DNA from: Rhodoferax sp.
GTDB taxonomy: Bacteria > Pseudomonadota > Gammaproteobacteria > Burkholderiales > Burkholderiaceae_C
Reading direction: 5' to 3'
Length of the DNA stretch: 9,303 nt
Assembly: GCA_028292305.1 (NCBI GenBank)
Contig: JAQGMQ010000702.1
Coordinates: 1-9,303 of the forward strand
Position 1 is the first letter of the stretch; every line of letters begins with the position of its first letter. Positions 1-7,127 of the stretch are shown here, piece after piece. Made by a program: the position numbers and the translations under genes. The notes below the pieces were generated by a model. That model was not told the DNA's origin. It ran no database searches and saw only the letters and a list, made by a program, of their open reading frames with translations.

Positions 1-871
1 CAAACGACGCGATGAACGCGTACACGTAGCCGCGGATGTAGCTGCCCTTGCGCACCGCCAGCTTGGTCTGGTTGATGCCGAACAACGCGCCTGCGTCCAG
101 CGCCCGCAGCCGCGTGTCGCGCTCGGCCTCGAAGGCGATCGAGGCGACGATGCCCACGCCCATGCCCAGCTCCACATAGGTCTTGATCACATCGGCGTCC
201 ATGGCGGTCAGCACGATGTTCGGCGTGAGCTGCTGCTGCGCAAACGCCTCGTCGATGTGGCTGCGCCCCGTGAACCCGGCGCCATAGGTGATCAGCGGGT
301 AGGCAGCCAGCGCGGTCAGGGTCAGCGGCCCGTCCAGCAGCGGATGGCCTTCGGGCACCACGATCGCGTGGGTCCAGCGGTAGCAGGGCAGCGACAGCAG
401 ATCGTCGTATTCGCTCAGCGCCTCGGTGGCGATGCCCACGTCCACCTCGCCCGACATCAGCATCTCGGCCACCTGCTTGGGCGAGCCCTGGTGCAGGTGC
501 AGCTTCACGTTCGGGAAGTGTTCCCGGAACTCCTGCACCGCTGCCGGCAGCGCGTAACGTGCCTGCGAATGGGTGGCAGCAATCGACAACAGGCCGGTCT
601 GCTGGGCCACGAATTCCGCGCCCGCCTTTTTCAGGTTGTGGCTGTCCAGCAGCATGCGTTCGATGATCGGCAACACATGGCCGCCCGGCTCGGTCAGCCC
701 GGTTAGCCGCTTGCCGGCGCGCACGAACAGCTCGATGCCCAGCTCTTCCTCAAGCTCGCGAATTTGCCGGCTCACGCCGGGTTGCGAGGTGTGCAGCGTG
801 TTGGCCACTTCAGTCAGGTTGAAGCTGCAGCGCACGGCTTCGCGCACGGAGCGGAGTTGTTGAAAGTTCAT
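1..871 (-). CDS. cysB: CysB-family LysR-type transcriptional regulator (partial, C-terminus off the window)
   Basis: DNA-binding activator/repressor of the CysB/Cbl/SsuR branch of LysR regulators, which control sulfate and organosulfur assimilation. 290 residues are visible; family members run about 310-325, so only the tail is missing past base 1. The N-terminus MNFQQLRSVREAVR and a winged helix at residues 1-60, with TSQPGVSRQIRELEEELG at 28-45, are diagnostic. The effector domain carries ATHSQARYALP with T100, S102 and Q103, T149 in GIATE, W166, FTGRS near 200 and DADVIKTYVELGMGVGI near 225; these correspond to the sulfate-contacting positions known for CysB. The start at 871 gives the conserved N-terminus, although no good Shine-Dalgarno precedes it. 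The symbol is family-level: the N-terminus and FTGRSHID also resemble SsuR/Cbl, so it could be the sulfonate-specific paralogue rather than the global CysB. No sulfur genes are in view. Confidence 0.9.
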   Translation of the reverse strand, partial: MNFQQLRSVREAVRCSFNLTEVANTLHTSQPGVSRQIRELEEELGIELFVRAGKRLTGLTEPGGHVLPIIERMLLDSHNLKKAGAEFVAQQTGLLSIAATHSQARYALPAAVQEFREHFPNVKLHLHQGSPKQVAEMLMSGEVDVGIATEALSEYDDLLSLPCYRWTHAIVVPEGHPLLDGPLTLTALAAYPLITYGAGFTGRSHIDEAFAQQQLTPNIVLTAMDADVIKTYVELGMGVGIVASIAFEAERDTRLRALDAGALFGINQTKLAVRKGSYIRGYVYAFIASF

Positions 872-933
872 GGCAGGCAAAGCGTCGGCTGAGTTCCGAG
901 TGGACGGAAGCCGATTGTGTCGATGCCCGCTTA

Positions 934-962
934 TTTTTAAAACAACTGATTCGTCACTTCAA
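934..962 (-). promoter_or_regulatory. Candidate sigma-70 promoter of the CysB-family gene
   Basis: In an AT-rich patch that stands out from the GC-rich surroundings, the minus strand reads TTGAAG (957-962), a 17-base spacer, then TAAAAA (934-939). Each hexamer matches 4 of 6 consensus positions with ideal spacing. Transcription would begin near 927, leaving a leader of about 55 bases before the start codon at 871. This is inferred from sequence only. Confidence 0.45.
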
Positions 963-963
963 A

Positions 964-976
964 ATAGGAAAACTAT
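964..976. promoter_or_regulatory. Inverted repeat next to the regulator's -35 box, possible LysR-type operator
   Basis: ATAG-GAAAA-CTAT is a perfect 4-base dyad with a 5-base spacer, directly upstream of the putative -35 box of the CysB-family gene. LysR regulators commonly bind short AT-rich dyads at this place in their own promoters. The dyad is short and does not fit the strict T-N11-A form, so the assignment is tentative. Confidence 0.25.
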
Positions 977-998
977 CTGTAGCCAAAGACTCCGGCCG

Positions 999-1424
999 CT
1001 ATTCTCGCGGCGCCAGCATCGCCATGGTGATGCGCGACACACAGGTCAACGCGCCCGCGTCGTTCACCATGTCGATCTGCCACACCTGCGTGGTGCGGCC
1101 AACGTGCACCGCGCGGGCCGTGCCGGTGACCCAGCCCGAGGTCACCCCGCGCAGGTGGTTGGCGTTGATGTCCAGGCCCACGGAAAGGTGGCCCTCAGGT
1201 GCCGCGAACGACGCGCCCAGCGAGCCCAGCGTCTCCGCCAGCAACACCGAGACGCCGCCGTGCAGCAAGCCATAGGGCTGTATCGTGCGGTGGTCCACCG
1301 GCACACGGCCAGAGATGAAGTCGTCGCCGAAGGCGGTGATCTCGATGCCCAGGTGCGAGATGGCGGTGTTCGGGCTGCCTGCATTCAGGATGTCGAGTGT
1401 GATGGGGCGTTTCCAGATGGGCAT
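999..1424 (-). CDS. PaaI/EntH-type hotdog-fold acyl-CoA thioesterase
   Basis: A 141-residue single-domain hotdog thioesterase, the usual length for the PaaI/EntH/MenI group that hydrolyses aromatic or acyl-CoA thioesters in the cytoplasm. The signature is at residues 49-67, QPYGLLHGGVSVLLAETLG, with H55-G56-G57 and the probable catalytic acid E64. The later strands SVGLDINANHLRG (81-93) and GTARAVHVGRTTQVWQIDM (101-119) are also typical. I chose the start at 1424 because AGGA lies 7 bases upstream (1432-1435). The open frame continues upstream over the divergent gene, but that extension is arginine/glycine-rich and unlike the family. It lies 127 bases upstream of the CysB-family gene on the same strand and may be partly co-transcribed, but the regulator appears to have its own promoter. 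The substrate cannot be told from sequence: EntH/MenI-like proofreading and phenylacetate-type roles are both possible. Confidence 0.88.
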   Translation of the reverse strand: MPIWKRPITLDILNAGSPNTAISHLGIEITAFGDDFISGRVPVDHRTIQPYGLLHGGVSVLLAETLGSLGASFAAPEGHLSVGLDINANHLRGVTSGWVTGTARAVHVGRTTQVWQIDMVNDAGALTCVSRITMAMLAPRE

Positions 1425-1577
1425 GGCCGGGTCCTGCAAGGGTGAATCGAAGAAGCTACCGACTATAGGTAATCGCCGCCCTTGTTTCGGCGCCTGCTGC
1501 CTTGCATTCGCCGTGATGTCCCCGCTTAGAGGCTGCCGCCTACGCTGCGCCCGCCGCTGGGCGAGTACCCTCCCCGC
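1425..1577. promoter_or_regulatory. Divergent promoter region between thioesterase and AsmA-like genes
   Basis: This 153-base gap must hold the promoters of both flanking genes. On the minus strand TATAGT (1462-1467) matches the -10 consensus at 5 of 6 positions and lies about 30 bases from the thioesterase start, but I see no convincing -35 box. The same spot carries the dyad TACC-N7-GGTA (1457-1471). On the plus strand I find neither a strong promoter nor a clear Shine-Dalgarno before the AsmA-like start at 1578. Confidence 0.4.
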
Positions 1578-2960
1578 ATGACCGACGTGCCACTCATCCG
1601 CCCGGCGAACCCCCTTGCCGCGCCCGCCCAGGACGACCCGCCACTCGCGCCCACACGCCGGCGCTGGCGCCGTCCGGCACGGCTTGCCGCCACGGTGCTG
1701 GCTGTGGTCGCCGCCCTGGGCCTGCTGGCCGCCTGGTTGATCCCGTCGGATGAAGCGCTTGCCCAACGCGCCTCCGAGGCGGCAAGCGAACAACTCGGCG
1801 TGCCCGTCACCATCGGCGCGCTGCGCTGGCAGGTGTTGCCCACCCTGGCCGTCGAAGTGCGTGATGTGCGCACCGACCAGCCCGAGCCGATCCTGGTCGA
1901 CCGCGCCCGCGCCACCCTGCGGCTGGCCAGCCTGCTGCGCGGTGAGGTCGAGCTTCAGCGGCTCGACGTGGACGGCGCCACCGTGCCCCAGGTCTCGCTG
2001 CGTGGACTGGGCGCCAGCAACAGCAAGGCTGCGTCATTCCACCTGGGCAAGGACGGCGTGCCCCTGGCCCATGCGCAGGTGCGCGATCTGAAGTGGATCT
2101 CCCGCACCGGCCGTGCCGTGGTCTATGAAGGCGAGGCCGATTTCGACGCCGGCTGGCGGCCGCGCAGCCTGCAAGTGCGCCGCCCCGAAGCAACACCCGC
2201 CACCTCGCTCACCCTGACGCGCAAGGGCGATGCCGACGAATGGCGCACCGAGATCCAGGTCGGCGGCGGCACCGCCGATGGCCAGGTCGCGCTGGAGATC
2301 GACGCCGAAGGCCTGGTGCGCGTCAGCGGCCAGCTCACGCCGAAAAACATCGAAGTGCTCAGCGCGCTGAAGGCTTTCAACCGCAGCTCGCCGGTCTCGG
2401 GCCAGGCCTCGGGCCAGACCCAGCTCAGCGCGCAAGGCCTGAAGCTCGGCGAGATCGTGCGTTCGCTGCACACCCACACCACCTTCAACATGGCGCCGGC
2501 CACGCTGGTTCGTTTCGACCTGGACCGCGCCGTGCGTACGCTCGGCAAGGAACACGCCGGCACCACCCGGCTCGACACGCTGACCGGCGTGATCGACACG
2601 CAGAACAGCGCCGACGGCATCGGCGCCCGCTTCACCGGCCTCAAGGGCAAATCGGGGGCGTTGACCGCTTCGGGCGATGCCGTGCTGGCCCGCCAGCAGG
2701 TGGACGCGCGCGCGGCCGTGGACTTGGTGGACGGCGTGGTCGGCGTGCCGCTGCACGTGCAAGGGCCGCTGACTGCGTTGAAGGTATCGGTACCCGGCGG
2801 CGCGGTGGCTGGTGCGGTGGTCGGCACGGCCGTGCTGCCCGGCATCGGCACCGCCATCGGGGCACGCATCGGCGCCACCTTGGGCAAACTGTTCGGCGCT
2901 GGCGAACCCGAGGTGCCGGCCAAACCCGCGAAGAAGCCGGCCCCCACGGCCGCGCCCTGA
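1578..2960 (+). CDS. AsmA-like inner-membrane-anchored protein with C-terminal glycine zipper
   Basis: 460 residues. A proline/arginine-rich cytoplasmic N-terminus (1-34) is followed by one hydrophobic helix (about 35-55, LAATVLAVVAALGLLAAWLI) and a large periplasmic part. Residues 56-130 (ASEQLGVPVTIGALRWQVLP, then VEVRDVRTD and LLRGEVELQRLDVDGA) follow the AsmA N-terminal pattern. Residues about 300-400 (FNMAPATLVRFDLDRAV, TRLDTLTGVIDTQNS, SGALTASGDAVLARQQVDAR, GVPLHVQGPL) follow the AsmA C-terminal beta-taco pattern. AsmA-family proteins are linked to lipid transport or outer-membrane homeostasis; the role here is inferred from family only. Unusually, residues 408-440 are a glycine zipper with glycines every fourth residue, then a proline/alanine/lysine tail. 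AsmA proteins are often longer than 600 residues, so this is a short member. Its TGA directly abuts the stop codon of the convergent permease gene. Confidence 0.82.
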   Translation: MTDVPLIRPANPLAAPAQDDPPLAPTRRRWRRPARLAATVLAVVAALGLLAAWLIPSDEALAQRASEAASEQLGVPVTIGALRWQVLPTLAVEVRDVRTDQPEPILVDRARATLRLASLLRGEVELQRLDVDGATVPQVSLRGLGASNSKAASFHLGKDGVPLAHAQVRDLKWISRTGRAVVYEGEADFDAGWRPRSLQVRRPEATPATSLTLTRKGDADEWRTEIQVGGGTADGQVALEIDAEGLVRVSGQLTPKNIEVLSALKAFNRSSPVSGQASGQTQLSAQGLKLGEIVRSLHTHTTFNMAPATLVRFDLDRAVRTLGKEHAGTTRLDTLTGVIDTQNSADGIGARFTGLKGKSGALTASGDAVLARQQVDARAAVDLVDGVVGVPLHVQGPLTALKVSVPGGAVAGAVVGTAVLPGIGTAIGARIGATLGKLFGAGEPEVPAKPAKKPAPTAAP

Positions 2961-4244
2961 TCAGCGCCGGTTCAGCAGCGCATACAGCAGCACCGCGCCA
3001 AAGGTGGCGGTGCCGATGCCGCCCAGCGCAAAGCCGCCGAACTTCAGGGTGAAGTCACCGGTGCCCAGGATCAGCGTGACGGCGGCCACGATCAAATTTT
3101 TGTTGTCCGAGAAGTCGACCCGGTTGTCGACCCAGATCTTCGCACCGGCCACTGCAATCAGCCCAAACACCACGATGCTCACGCCCCCCATCACCGGCAG
3201 CGGAATCGCCTGGATCACCGCGCCGAACTTCGGCGAAAACCCGAGCAGCACCGCGATCAGCCCCGCTGTAAAAAAGATCGCGGTCGAATAGATCTTGGTG
3301 GCGGCCATCACGCCGATGTTCTCGGCATAGGTGGTCACCCCCGTGCCGCCCACGCTGCCCGACACCATGGTCGCCAGCCCGTCGCCGATGAAGGCCCGGC
3401 CCATGTAGCGGTCCAGGTTCTTGCCGGTCATCGCCGTCACGGCCTTGATGTGTCCCAGGTTTTCGGCCACCAGAATGATGGCCACCGGCAACATCAGCAG
3501 CATCGCATCGGCCTTGAACACCGGCGCCGTGAACCGTGGCAGACCGAACCATGCGGCGTTGGCCAGGCCGCTCAGGTCGACGGGCTTGCCCCAGCCCAGG
3601 CCATTGGTGAGCACGGCATAGACCAGCGTCGCCAGCACCAGGCCGGCCAGGATCAGCAGCCGCTGCAACATGCCGCGGCCCAGCACCGCCACCAGGCCCA
3701 CGCAGACGAAGGTCACCGCCTGCATCCACGCATCGAAGTTGCCGGCCGCCATGTTCTTGATGGGAATGCCGGCCAGGTTCAGCCCGATCACGGCCACCAC
3801 CGCGCCCGTCACCACCGGCGGCATGCAGCGCTCGATCCAGCCCGTTCCCACGGCCTGCACCACCGCGCCGATCAGCAGGTAAGCCCCACCGCAGGCGATG
3901 ATGCCGCCCAGCGCCACGCCGATGTTGGCATTCGGCCCCGGCCCTACATACGCCGTGGCGGCAATCACCACGCCGATGAAGGCAAAGCTCGAGCCCAGGT
4001 AACTCGGCACCTTGCCGCCGGTCACCACGAAGAAGATCAAGGTGCCGATGCCGCTCATCAAGATGGCCACGTTCGGGTCGAAGCCCATGAGGATCGGCGC
4101 CAACACCGTGGCGCCGAACATCGCGATCACATGCTGCACGCCCATCACAGCCGTCTGCGGCCAGGGCAGGCGCTCGTCCGGCCCGATCACGCCACCCCGC
4201 TGCAGCACCGCCGCGTCCTGTTGCTTCCAGTCGAACATTGCCAT
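2961..4244 (-). CDS. rutG: RutG/UraA-type NCS2 pyrimidine permease
   Basis: A 427-residue integral membrane transporter of the nucleobase:cation symporter-2 (SLC23) family, expected to have 14 membrane segments and to import uracil or a related pyrimidine with protons. From memory it tracks E. coli RutG closely, more than UraA: PDERLPWPQTAVMGVQH (22-38), FGATVLAPILMGFDPN (43-58), SGIGTLIFFVVTGGKVPSYLG (64-84), RWxE-like WIERCMPPVVTGAVV (136-150), AENLGHIKAV (260-269) and GGTGVTTYAENIGVMA (299-314). E261, H265 and E308 correspond to the UraA substrate- and proton-coupling residues. The C-terminus is about 15 residues shorter than E. coli RutG. GGAG lies 6 bases before the start codon. The gene stands alone without rutA-F neighbours, so the symbol denotes orthology of sequence; the substrate is inferred. 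It is divergent from acetoacetyl-CoA synthetase and abuts the AsmA-like gene. Confidence 0.93.
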   Translation of the reverse strand: MAMFDWKQQDAAVLQRGGVIGPDERLPWPQTAVMGVQHVIAMFGATVLAPILMGFDPNVAILMSGIGTLIFFVVTGGKVPSYLGSSFAFIGVVIAATAYVGPGPNANIGVALGGIIACGGAYLLIGAVVQAVGTGWIERCMPPVVTGAVVAVIGLNLAGIPIKNMAAGNFDAWMQAVTFVCVGLVAVLGRGMLQRLLILAGLVLATLVYAVLTNGLGWGKPVDLSGLANAAWFGLPRFTAPVFKADAMLLMLPVAIILVAENLGHIKAVTAMTGKNLDRYMGRAFIGDGLATMVSGSVGGTGVTTYAENIGVMAATKIYSTAIFFTAGLIAVLLGFSPKFGAVIQAIPLPVMGGVSIVVFGLIAVAGAKIWVDNRVDFSDNKNLIVAAVTLILGTGDFTLKFGGFALGGIGTATFGAVLLYALLNRR

Positions 4245-4346
4245 CTCTGTCTCCGTTTTTATGATGCGGCGATGCTAAGCCACGGCGGGCCCGGCAAGGC
4301 CTTCGGGCATTCCCGCTGTGCGGGCCGGCTTGGCCCACGTAAGCTC
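4245..4346. promoter_or_regulatory. Divergent promoter region between permease and acetoacetyl-CoA synthetase genes
   Basis: This 102-base gap serves both start sites. It contains a small perfect hairpin, CCCGC-TGT-GCGGG (4312-4324), which would sit in the leader of the synthetase or near its start region. I could not pick out a convincing -35/-10 pair in either direction, and the synthetase lacks a clear Shine-Dalgarno. Confidence 0.35.
4251..4254 (-). promoter_or_regulatory. Shine-Dalgarno of the permease gene
   Basis: GGAG on the minus strand, 6 bases before the ATG at 4244. It supports this start, giving MAMFDWKQ, over the second in-frame ATG at 4238. It is the strongest ribosome-binding site in the window. 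Confidence 0.7.
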
Positions 4347-6461
4347 ATGCGCATGACCCTCGCCGCGCCCGCCTACGTCCCCCAGATCCGCCTGTACCAG
4401 CGCTGGCTTCAGCAAAATCGCGGCCTCGCCTTCGATGACTACCAGGCCCTGTGGCAATGGTCGGTGAGCGACCTGTCGGCCTTCTGGCAAAGCATCTGGG
4501 ACTACTTCGACCTGCAGTCACCCACGCCGCACAGCGCCGTGCTGGCCCACAACGTCATGCCCGGTGCCGACTGGTTCCCCGGCGCGCAATGCAACTACGC
4601 GCAGCAGGTCTGGCGGCACGTGGATGCCGCCGAAGCGGCCGGCATGCCGGCCATTGTCAGCCTCAACGAAAGCGGCCAGCGCCGCGAGATCGGCTGGGCC
4701 GCGCTGCGTCGCCAGGTGGCCGCGTTGGCGTTGCAGCTGCAGGCGCAGGGCCTGCGCGAAGGCGACCGCGTGGCCGCCTACCTGCCCAATATTCCGGAAG
4801 CCATCATCGCCTTCCTGGCCACGGCCAGCCTCGGCGCGGTGTGGAGCATCTGCGCCCCCGACATGGGCACGGCCGCGGTGCTGGACCGCTTCCGCCAGAT
4901 CGAGCCCACGGCCCTGATCACGGTCGACGGCGTGGTCTACGGCGGCCGCGCCCTCGACCGCCGTGGCGTGCTGGCCGAGTTGCGCGCGGCACTGCCCTCG
5001 CTGCGCCAGGTCATCGTGCACCAGCAGCTGTACCCGGACGACGTGCTCGTCGATGCCGCCAGCTTCGCGGCCACCACCGCGCGCGACGACGCCGAGGTCC
5101 GCGCCTTCACGCCGCGCTGGCTGCCCTACAGCCACCCGGTGTGGATCGTCTATTCGAGCGGCACCACCGGCCTGCCCAAGCCCATCGTGCACGGCCACGG
5201 CGGGAGCATCATGGTCGGCCTGGTGCTCAACGCATTGCACAACGACGCCGGCCCGAGCTACGCCGCCAACTCGTGGGGCGACCGCTTCCACTGGTACAGC
5301 TCCACCGGCTGGGTGATGTGGAACGCCCAGGTCGCCACGCTCATGAACGGCACCACCGCCTGCATCTTCGACGGCAGCCCGGCGGGTGGCCGCGTCGACC
5401 CGGCCACCGGCAAGAGCCAGCCCGACTGGTCCACGCTGTGGCGCTTCGCAGCCGACACCGGCGTGCGCTTCTTCGGTGCTGGCGCGGCGTTCTACACCGG
5501 CTGCATGAAGGCCGGGCTCGACTTGTCAACCTGTGGAGACTTGTCGCGGGTGCGCGCGCTGGGCAGCACCGGGTCGCCTCTGAGCCCCGAGGTGCAGGCC
5601 TGGGGCACGGCGCAGTTCGAAGCCTTGAGCGCCCCCTTGAAAGACAGCGGGCGCACGCCAGTGCCGAGCGTGGCAGCGCCCGTCTGGTGGGACAACATCT
5701 CGGGCGGCACCGACTTCGCCGGCGCTTTCATCGGCGGCAACCGCGAACTGCCGCAGACGCCCGGCGTCATGCAGTGCCGCCTGCTGGGCTGCGCCGTGGA
5801 GGCCTTCGACGCGCAGGGCGAGCCGGTGATCGGCGAGGTCGGCGAGCTGGTCTGCACGCAGCCGCTGCCGTCGATGCCACTGTATTTCTGGGGCGACCGC
5901 GACAATGCGCGTTACCTCGCCAGCTACTTCGACAGCTACGCACCAGGCCACGGTCGCCATGGCGGCAGCGGGCCGGTGTGGCGCCACGGCGACTGGCTGA
6001 AGATCGACGCCGATGGCGGCTGCACCATCTACGGCCGCTCCGACGCCACGCTCAATCGCCACGGACTGCGCATGGGCACGAGCGAGCTGTACCGGGCCGT
6101 CGAGGCGCTGCCCGAAGTCGTCGATTCGATGGTTGTCGACATCGAAAACCTGGGCCGCGAGAGCTACATGCCGCTGTTCGTCGTGCTGCAGCCTGGCATG
6201 CCGCTCGACGACGGCTTGCGCAACCGCATCCACGCGGCAATCCGCATGGCCTTGTCGCCGCGCTTCGTGCCCGACGAAATCCTGGTCGTGCCGGAAATCC
6301 CGCGCACCCTCACCGGCAAGAAGCAGGAGCTGCCGATCAAGAAACTGTTGCTCGGGCAGCCGCTGGCCAAGGTGCTGAACCCGGACACCATGGCCAATGC
6401 GGGCTGCCTGGGCTGGTATGAAGCGTTCGCTGCCGCGCGGCTGAAAGCCGTCGCCGCCTGA
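4347..6461 (+). CDS. Acetoacetyl-CoA synthetase (acetoacetate--CoA ligase)
   Basis: A 704-residue ANL-superfamily enzyme that activates acetoacetate with ATP and CoA (EC 6.2.1.16), used in ketone-body or poly-hydroxybutyrate turnover in the cytoplasm. The N-terminal cap (FDDYQALWQWSVSDLSAFWQ, near 30-49) and NVMPGADWFPGAQCNYA are typical of acetyl/acetoacetyl-CoA synthetases. The P-loop YSSGTTGLPKP is at 269-279, the core STGSPL near 410, SGGTD at 452-456, YGRSDATLNRHGLRMGTSELYR from 562, and the adenylation lysine K658 in LTGKKQELPIKK. The acetoacetate-type features WSTLWRFAADTGVRFFGAGAAF and PSMPLYFWGD separate it from plain acetyl-CoA synthetase. Family members are usually about 650-680 residues; the surplus is two inserts near 5616-5681 and 5940-5975. 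The start is uncertain: ATG 4347 or ATG 4353, neither with a good ribosome-binding site. It ends 2 bases from the stop of the convergent flavin reductase gene. Confidence 0.93.
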   Translation: MRMTLAAPAYVPQIRLYQRWLQQNRGLAFDDYQALWQWSVSDLSAFWQSIWDYFDLQSPTPHSAVLAHNVMPGADWFPGAQCNYAQQVWRHVDAAEAAGMPAIVSLNESGQRREIGWAALRRQVAALALQLQAQGLREGDRVAAYLPNIPEAIIAFLATASLGAVWSICAPDMGTAAVLDRFRQIEPTALITVDGVVYGGRALDRRGVLAELRAALPSLRQVIVHQQLYPDDVLVDAASFAATTARDDAEVRAFTPRWLPYSHPVWIVYSSGTTGLPKPIVHGHGGSIMVGLVLNALHNDAGPSYAANSWGDRFHWYSSTGWVMWNAQVATLMNGTTACIFDGSPAGGRVDPATGKSQPDWSTLWRFAADTGVRFFGAGAAFYTGCMKAGLDLSTCGDLSRVRALGSTGSPLSPEVQAWGTAQFEALSAPLKDSGRTPVPSVAAPVWWDNISGGTDFAGAFIGGNRELPQTPGVMQCRLLGCAVEAFDAQGEPVIGEVGELVCTQPLPSMPLYFWGDRDNARYLASYFDSYAPGHGRHGGSGPVWRHGDWLKIDADGGCTIYGRSDATLNRHGLRMGTSELYRAVEALPEVVDSMVVDIENLGRESYMPLFVVLQPGMPLDDGLRNRIHAAIRMALSPRFVPDEILVVPEIPRTLTGKKQELPIKKLLLGQPLAKVLNPDTMANAGCLGWYEAFAAARLKAVAA

Positions 6462-6463
6462 AG

Positions 6464-6982
6464 CTACAGCGGGTGCTCGGTGTAGAACTGCCCGCCGTGG
6501 AACAGCAGCGGGGAGGCGCCGGCCTCGTGGTGGCAGCGCTCCACCTCGCCGACGAAAATCACATGGTCGCCCTCTTCGTAGCGACTGCGGTTGAAACACT
6601 CGAAGGTGGCGGCCGCGCCGGCCAGCAGCGGCGCACCGGCCACGCCGTCGGTGAAGGGCACACCGCGCCAGCGGTCGGCGCCTTTGGTGGCGAAACGCTC
6701 GGCCAGCGCCTTCTGGTCGGCCGCGAGGATGTTGATCGCGTAGTGCGAGCCCTTGCTCAGCGCCGGCATCGAGCCGGCCGCCTGGGCCAGGCTCCACAAC
6801 ACCAGCGGCGGGTTCAGCGACACCGAGTTGAACGAGTTGGCCGTCAGCCCCACCAGCTCACCGGCCGGGGTGCGCGCGGTGACGATGGTGACCCCGGTGG
6901 CGAACATGCCAAGCGCGCTGCGGAATTCCTGGGCCGAGAAACTCGGCGGGCTGGCCTTGGGCGGCTTCGAAGAAGAGGGCAT
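6464..6982 (-). CDS. Flavin reductase-like domain protein (FMN-binding split barrel)
   Basis: A 172-residue protein, the normal size for NAD(P)H:flavin oxidoreductases of the HpaC/RutF/DIM6-NTAB type, which make reduced FMN or FAD for a partner monooxygenase. A short serine/proline/lysine-rich leader (1-14) precedes FRSALGMFATGVTIVTA (20-36). The flavin-binding segment GLTANSFNSVSLNPPLVLWSL spans residues 45-65. HYAINILAADQKALAERFA (80-98) and YEEGDHVIFVGEVE (135-148, with GDH at 138-140) complete the pattern. The start at 6982 is supported by an in-frame TAA at 6992-6994, although no clear Shine-Dalgarno is seen. No monooxygenase partner lies in the window, so the partner and substrate are unknown. 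It is divergent from the alpha/beta-hydrolase gene. Confidence 0.88.
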   Translation of the reverse strand: MPSSSKPPKASPPSFSAQEFRSALGMFATGVTIVTARTPAGELVGLTANSFNSVSLNPPLVLWSLAQAAGSMPALSKGSHYAINILAADQKALAERFATKGADRWRGVPFTDGVAGAPLLAGAAATFECFNRSRYEEGDHVIFVGEVERCHHEAGASPLLFHGGQFYTEHPL

Positions 6983-7037
6983 GGCTGGAATTTAACCCAT
7001 TCGTCTTCGGGCCCGCGCCAGGTCCGCGGGCGCCGCA

Positions 7038-7061
7038 TTCTTGCCTGCTTTCTTGCCCGCT
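7038..7061. repeat. Two-copy 12-base tandem repeat
   Basis: TTCTTGCCTGCT (7038-7049) is followed directly by TTCTTGCCCGCT (7050-7061), differing at one base. A second pair with the same 12-base step, TTGTCCTGCCCC then TTGTCCTACCTG, lies at 7084-7107. Both are in the gap between the flavin reductase and hydrolase genes. Confidence 0.7.
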
Positions 7062-7127
7062 TGCGCGCCTGTCGTGCCACCCGTTGTCCTGCCCCTTGTC
7101 CTACCTGCCGCGGCGCGCCCGCCTGGT

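Noticed and set aside
257..863. Plus-strand open frames opposite the LysR gene
   Set aside because: They are antisense to a clearly recognisable CysB-family protein and show only shadow composition.
1425..1793. N-terminal extension of the thioesterase frame across the divergent AsmA-like gene
   Set aside because: The extra residues are arginine/glycine-rich shadow sequence of the plus-strand gene, and the 141-residue form matches the family length and has a ribosome-binding site.
4312..4324. CCCGC-TGT-GCGGG hairpin as an intrinsic terminator
   Set aside because: The stem is only 5 base pairs, there is no following T-run, and it lies between divergent genes where no transcript needs to end.
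3055..4338. Long second open frame on the minus strand within the permease gene
   Set aside because: It is a +1-type shadow rich in Arg, Gly, Ala and His with no domain pattern, whereas the RutG-like frame is recognisable along its whole length.
3450..4346. Long upstream extension of the acetoacetyl-CoA synthetase frame across the permease gene
   Set aside because: It is His/Gln/Arg-rich antisense of the permease with no known domain; the real protein begins at about 4347 where the family N-terminus appears.
4451..6421. 656-residue open frame overlapping the synthetase on the same strand
   Set aside because: Low-complexity Arg/Ala/Gly/His composition typical of a shifted frame in GC-rich coding DNA.
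5526..6797. 423-residue minus-strand open frame across the end of the synthetase and the flavin reductase
   Set aside because: It is antisense to one well-supported gene and out of frame with the other, with no domain signal.
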